Below, piece by piece: positions 53,940 through 57,243 of a stretch of DNA of 57,243 bases. Source of the DNA: Faecalispora sporosphaeroides DSM 1294 (GTDB taxonomy: Bacteria > Bacillota > Clostridia > Oscillospirales > Acutalibacteraceae); contig KB911079.1 of the NCBI GenBank assembly GCA_000383295.1, positions 1 to 57,243 on the forward strand. The letters run 5' to 3'. The translations under genes were made by a program, and so were the position numbers. Every line of letters starts with the position of its first letter. Position 1 is the stretch's first letter. Under the pieces are notes generated by a model. That model was not told where the DNA came from. It did not search any database and worked only from the letters and a program-made list of their open reading frames with translations.

Positions 53940-56330
53940 ATGGCTGTGTCGAAAAAATCGAAAAAGGTGATTGATCCCGGAACTTTTTCTTCCATTATCA
54001 AACGCAACGGAGTCACTGCGCCGTTTGACCCGCAAAAGATCCGCAACGCGATCTTTAAGGCAAATATTCAGATTGCGGACGAACGCATCAGCGACGACGC
54101 GCTGAACAAGCTGACAAGCTCTGTGATTGCCTCCATGCCTGCCGGAGAGATCCCCACGGTGGAGCAGATTCAGGATAAGGTGGAAGAAAAGCTGATTGCC
54201 GCGGGCTACGCCAAAACGGCGAAGGCTTATATCATCTACCGCGCGGAGCACACCAAAATCCGCGAGATGGATCAGAATCTGATGAAGATTTATGAGGATT
54301 TGACCTTTAAGCCGTCCGCGGAGGCGGATTTAAAGCGCGAAAACGCGAATATCGATGCAGACACCGCGATGGGCACGATGCTGAAATATGGCTCCGAGGG
54401 TGCGAAGTGCTTCTACAATACATATGTACTGCCCCCGGATATTGCGCAGGCGCACCGCAGCGGCGACATCCACATCCACGACATGGACTTCTACGCGCTG
54501 ACGGAAACCTGCTGTCAGATCGACCTGATCAAGCTGTTCCACGACGGGTTTTCCACCGGTCACGGTTTTCTGCGCGAGCCCAACGATATCCGCAGCTATG
54601 CGGCGCTGGCCTGCATTGCGATTCAGGCCAACCAGAACGAAATGCACGGCGGCCAGAGCGTGCCGAACTTTGATTACGCAATGGGAATGGGTGTGGCCAA
54701 AACGTTCCGCAAGGCTTATTTTCGCGCCCTGATCCAGTACCTGCACATCAAAATGGAGCTCTCTCTGGAGGATGCTTCTCTGCTGGTGGATGAAATCAAG
54801 CATACACTCACAGAGCCGGTCACGCTTGGCAACATGAACAATTACCGTGAGGTGATCAGCAGCTGGCTGCCGGAGCACCAGAGAAGCCATGGGTACCAGG
54901 AGATCAGCTGGGTGGCCGCGGCCGCGGCGCATGATTACGCCCGCGAGGTGGCGACCCGCGAGACGAACGAAGCCACCTACCAGGCCATGGAGGCGCTGAT
55001 CCATAACCTGAACACCATGAATTCCCGCGCGGGTGCGCAGGTGCCGTTCTCCTCCGTCAACTATGGAACCGATACTTCCCCCGAGGGACGCATGGCGATG
55101 CGCAACATGCTGCTGGCAACAGAGCGCGGCCTTGGCGAGGGCGAAACTGCCATCTTCCCCATTCAGATTTTCAAGGTCAAGGAGGGCGTCAATTACAGCG
55201 AGGGCGATCCCAATTACGATCTGTTCCAGCTGGCCTGCCGCGTTTCGGCCAAGCGGCTGTTCCCGAACTTTAGCTTTATCGATGCGCCGTACAACCTGCA
55301 GTACTATAAGCCCGGCCGCCCCGAGACGGAGATTGCCTATATGGGCTGCCGTACCCGCGTGATCGGCAACGTGCATGATGAGGAGCGCCAGGTGGTAAAC
55401 GGGCGCGGAAACCTGAGCTTTACTTCGATCAACCTGCCCCGCCTCGGGATTCTGGCGGAAGGCAATCTCGATAAATTCTATGAGCTGCTCGACGACCGCA
55501 TCGATCTGGTCATGCGCCAGCTGCTGCACCGCTTTAAGATTCAGTGCGGCAAAAAGGTATATAACTACCCCTTCCTGATGGGCCAGGGCGTCTGGATCGA
55601 TTCTGACAAGCTCGACGTAACCGACAGCATTGCAGAGGTGCTCAAGCACGGTACCCTTTCCATCGGCTTCATCGGCCTTGCCGAAACGCTCGTCGCGCTG
55701 ATCGGCAAGCATCACGGCGAAAGCGAGGAGGCCCAGAAGCTGGGTCTGGAGATCATCGGCTATATGCGCAAGCGCATGGATGACGAATCGGAACGTACCA
55801 AGCTCAACTGGAGCCTGCTGGCTACCCCCGCGGAGGGGCTCTCCGGCCGTTTTGTCAAGATTGACCAGAAGCGTTTCGGCAAGCTGCCCGGCATCACTGA
55901 CCGCGCTTATTATACCAACAGCTTTCACGTGCCGGTGTACTACCCCATCTCGGCCTACAAGAAGATTCAGCTGGAGGCCCCCTATCACGCGCTCACGAAC
56001 GCGGGGCACATCAGCTATGTGGAGATGGACGGGGACACCTGCAAGAACCTGGAGGCCTTCGAGTCCGTCATCCGCTGTATGAAGGAGGCGGGCATCGGCT
56101 ACGGTTCGATCAATCACCCGGTAGACCGCGACCCCGTGTGCGGCTTTAACGGCATTATCGACAACGAGTGCCCCAAGTGCCACCGGCAGGAGGAGGAGGG
56201 TGTACAGTTTGAGCGCATCCGCCGCATTACCGGGTACCTGGTAGGCACCACAGACCGCTGGAACAACGCCAAGCGTGCGGAAGAGCACGACCGCGTAAAG
56301 CACAGCTGCGGCTGCACAGAGGGACATTGA
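53940..56330 (+). CDS. nrdD: Anaerobic ribonucleoside-triphosphate reductase NrdD
   Basis: Product of 796 aa. An N-terminal ATP-cone (about 14-105, IIKRNGVTAPFDPQKIRNAIFKA) precedes the reductase barrel, and the C-terminal glycyl radical site is close to the end; the zinc-binding CGFNGII...CPKC and SCGC cysteines are seen. It makes dNTPs without oxygen, using a glycyl radical made by NrdG. The ribosome site GAGAGGG is seven bases from ATG. It overlaps a TTG frame but nrdG starts at 56351. Confidence 0.97.
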   Translation: MAVSKKSKKVIDPGTFSSIIKRNGVTAPFDPQKIRNAIFKANIQIADERISDDALNKLTSSVIASMPAGEIPTVEQIQDKVEEKLIAAGYAKTAKAYIIYRAEHTKIREMDQNLMKIYEDLTFKPSAEADLKRENANIDADTAMGTMLKYGSEGAKCFYNTYVLPPDIAQAHRSGDIHIHDMDFYALTETCCQIDLIKLFHDGFSTGHGFLREPNDIRSYAALACIAIQANQNEMHGGQSVPNFDYAMGMGVAKTFRKAYFRALIQYLHIKMELSLEDASLLVDEIKHTLTEPVTLGNMNNYREVISSWLPEHQRSHGYQEISWVAAAAAHDYAREVATRETNEATYQAMEALIHNLNTMNSRAGAQVPFSSVNYGTDTSPEGRMAMRNMLLATERGLGEGETAIFPIQIFKVKEGVNYSEGDPNYDLFQLACRVSAKRLFPNFSFIDAPYNLQYYKPGRPETEIAYMGCRTRVIGNVHDEERQVVNGRGNLSFTSINLPRLGILAEGNLDKFYELLDDRIDLVMRQLLHRFKIQCGKKVYNYPFLMGQGVWIDSDKLDVTDSIAEVLKHGTLSIGFIGLAETLVALIGKHHGESEEAQKLGLEIIGYMRKRMDDESERTKLNWSLLATPAEGLSGRFVKIDQKRFGKLPGITDRAYYTNSFHVPVYYPISAYKKIQLEAPYHALTNAGHISYVEMDGDTCKNLEAFESVIRCMKEAGIGYGSINHPVDRDPVCGFNGIIDNECPKCHRQEEEGVQFERIRRITGYLVGTTDRWNNAKRAEEHDRVKHSCGCTEGH

Positions 56331-56350
56331 ACAAAAGGGAGCGACAGAAT

Positions 56351-56836
56351 ATGCTGATGCTGTCCGGAATTGAACCGGAATCGATTGTGGATGGGGCGGG
56401 CATTCGCTACGTGATCTTTGTGCAGGGCTGCCCCCACCACTGTCCCGGCTGCCATAACCCGCAGACCCACCCGTTTTCGGGCGGCGCCCCGGCAGATATT
56501 CCGGCGATCTTGGCGGAGCTGAAGGAAGATCCCCTGCTCAGGGGCGTTACATTCAGCGGAGGCGAACCGTTCTGTCAGGCCTCCGAGCTGGCGGAGCTGG
56601 CAAAGCAGATTCGCAGAGAGCTTCCCCGGCTGGATATTACCGTATACAGCGGCTATACCCTGGAGCAACTGCAGCAGATGCAGGATTCCGGTGTGCAGGA
56701 GCTGCTGAAAGAGGCCGACTGGCTGATTGACGGGAGATTTCTGCTTGAGCAGCGCGACTTGACCCTGCGCTTTCGCGGCAGCCGCAACCAGCGGATTATC
56801 GACCTGCGAGGGCCGGAGCCCAGAATCGTGGAATAA
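56351..56836 (+). CDS. nrdG: Anaerobic ribonucleotide reductase activating protein NrdG
   Basis: Product of 161 aa. The radical SAM cluster motif is CPHHCPGC (CxxxCxxC), followed by TFSGGEPF. It reduces SAM to generate the glycyl radical on NrdD. The start is ATG 56351 with AAGGGAG nine bases upstream rather than the upstream TTG. It is cotranscribed with nrdD. Confidence 0.96.
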   Translation: MLMLSGIEPESIVDGAGIRYVIFVQGCPHHCPGCHNPQTHPFSGGAPADIPAILAELKEDPLLRGVTFSGGEPFCQASELAELAKQIRRELPRLDITVYSGYTLEQLQQMQDSGVQELLKEADWLIDGRFLLEQRDLTLRFRGSRNQRIIDLRGPEPRIVE

Positions 56837-56875
56837 GGCAAAGCGGATATGAGCAAGCGCTTTGCTTAAAAGCGC

Positions 56876-56930
56876 ATAAAAAAGGCGTCCTGACCGGCTT
56901 TCAAAGCCGTTTCGGGGCGCATTTTTCTTG
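56876..56930 (+). terminator. Terminator of nrdDG
   Basis: GCGTCCTGA pairs with the right arm ending TTCGGGGCGC (with G-T pairs) around an inner GGCTTT / AAGCC hairpin, followed by ATTTTTC. Confidence 0.75.
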
Positions 56931-56997
56931 TCTATGGGGGATTTTGCTGCGGCGTATGGCCGCTATTTAATTCTGCAGCAAGGTTTACTTTAGCACG

Positions 56998-57243
56998 TCA
57001 TTTTGCTTTCTTGTTGAAAAGGGGAACGGCCTGAATGCCTGCATCATCGGCCCAATCGAGAAGCTGATTGACGGCCCCGCGAGTGACTTTCGTATCCTCT
57101 TTTAGAATTTCAACGTCTTCCTGCAGCTGATTCAGCCTGCTTTCCACAGAATCCAGCCTGCTCTCTACGGCGCCCAGCCTGCTATCCATGGAATCCAGCC
57201 TGCTCTCTACGGCGCCCAGCCTGCTATCCATGGAATCCAGCCT
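56998..57243 (-). CDS. Coiled-coil protein with 14-residue repeats (5' end cut by window edge)
   Basis: The visible 81 aa are open to the right edge. The N-terminal part consists of 14-residue units, LDSMDSRLGAVESR, two heptads each, with leucine and methionine/valine in a and d positions, ideal for a long coiled coil. The C-terminal 40 residues (QLQEDVEILKEDTKVTRGAVNQLLDWADDAG) are non-repeated and end in a lysine-rich tail. No function is recognised; the plan resembles small coiled-coil proteins of Firmicutes and phages. Confidence 0.7.
   Translation of the reverse strand, partial: RLDSMDSRLGAVESRLDSMDSRLGAVESRLDSVESRLNQLQEDVEILKEDTKVTRGAVNQLLDWADDAGIQAVPLFNKKAK
57139..57243. repeat. 42-bp tandem repeat inside the coiled-coil gene
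   Basis: A 42-bp unit occurs about 2.5 times (57139-57180 with a few mismatches, 57181-57222, and half a unit to the edge). Each unit splits into two related 21-bp halves. The array is in frame and continues past the window. Confidence 0.9.

Noticed and set aside
57139-57243. A possible CRISPR array at the right edge
   Set aside because: The 42-bp units are directly adjacent without spacers, split into two related halves and are in frame with a coiled-coil protein.

Overview
This 57 kb window is the replication-origin region of a Firmicute chromosome, most likely a spore-forming member of the class Clostridia, order Oscillospirales (Ruminococcaceae-like). The evidence is the gene order rpmH-rnpA-yidD-yidC-jag-mnmE-mnmG-rsmG-noc-parA-parB on one side and dnaA-dnaN-yaaA-recF-remB-gyrB-gyrA on the other, two consensus parS sites, a SleB-type cortex hydrolase, strong AGGAGG ribosome binding sites, oxygen-sensitive enzymes (NrdD/NrdG, a ferredoxin-domain aldo-keto reductase) and a yjdF riboswitch. 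The genus assignment is open.

Layout. Position 1 cuts into a 16S rRNA gene reading leftward, with its promoter near 300-331. Positions 500-10900 are accessory: SleB, a lipoprotein, a split SpaA-like surface-domain gene, several small transporters, a TetR operon, a Crp-family regulator divergent from a DMT transporter pair, an ECF sigma/anti-sigma pair, a broken ABM-family gene and a GNAT. A Met-Glu-Val tRNA cluster, an acyl-ACP thioesterase and serS follow. Positions 13.5-24.4 kb hold the chromosome segregation and tRNA-modification block, all on the minus strand. The strand switch at about 24.4-25.0 kb is oriC. Positions 25.0-36.3 kb hold dnaA to gyrA on the plus strand, with a zinc-ribbon membrane protein and three tandem YcxB-like membrane proteins inserted around the gyrase genes.

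Beyond gyrA come a yjdF riboswitch with a frameshifted yjdF gene, a tandem-DUF3870 protein divergent from a D-aminoacylase-type amidohydrolase (preceded by a long structured leader) plus an ion-transporter-superfamily permease, and an aldo-keto reductase under a MerR-type 19-bp-spacer promoter. A Nudix ADP-ribose pyrophosphatase, an M14 peptidase and a lipoprotein follow. Next is a four-gene Gld-like ABC transporter/DUF4340 operon, a DUF1015 protein, HxlR and ElaA-like genes, and the anaerobic ribonucleotide reductase operon nrdDG with a NrdR-like box and a predicted three-way-junction leader. A coiled-coil gene built from 42-bp repeats is cut by the right edge.

Most genes point away from oriC, as expected for co-orientation with replication. 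Three genes (SpaA-like, ABM-like, yjdF) are each split by what looks like a one-base deletion, so either gene decay or sequencing error must be considered. The best candidates for undescribed biology are the structured leaders at 38161-38611 and 53811-53886, the hairpin-rich noncoding island at 15641-15834, the attenuator in front of the small EamA gene, and the tandem DUF3870 and tandem YcxB arrangements.
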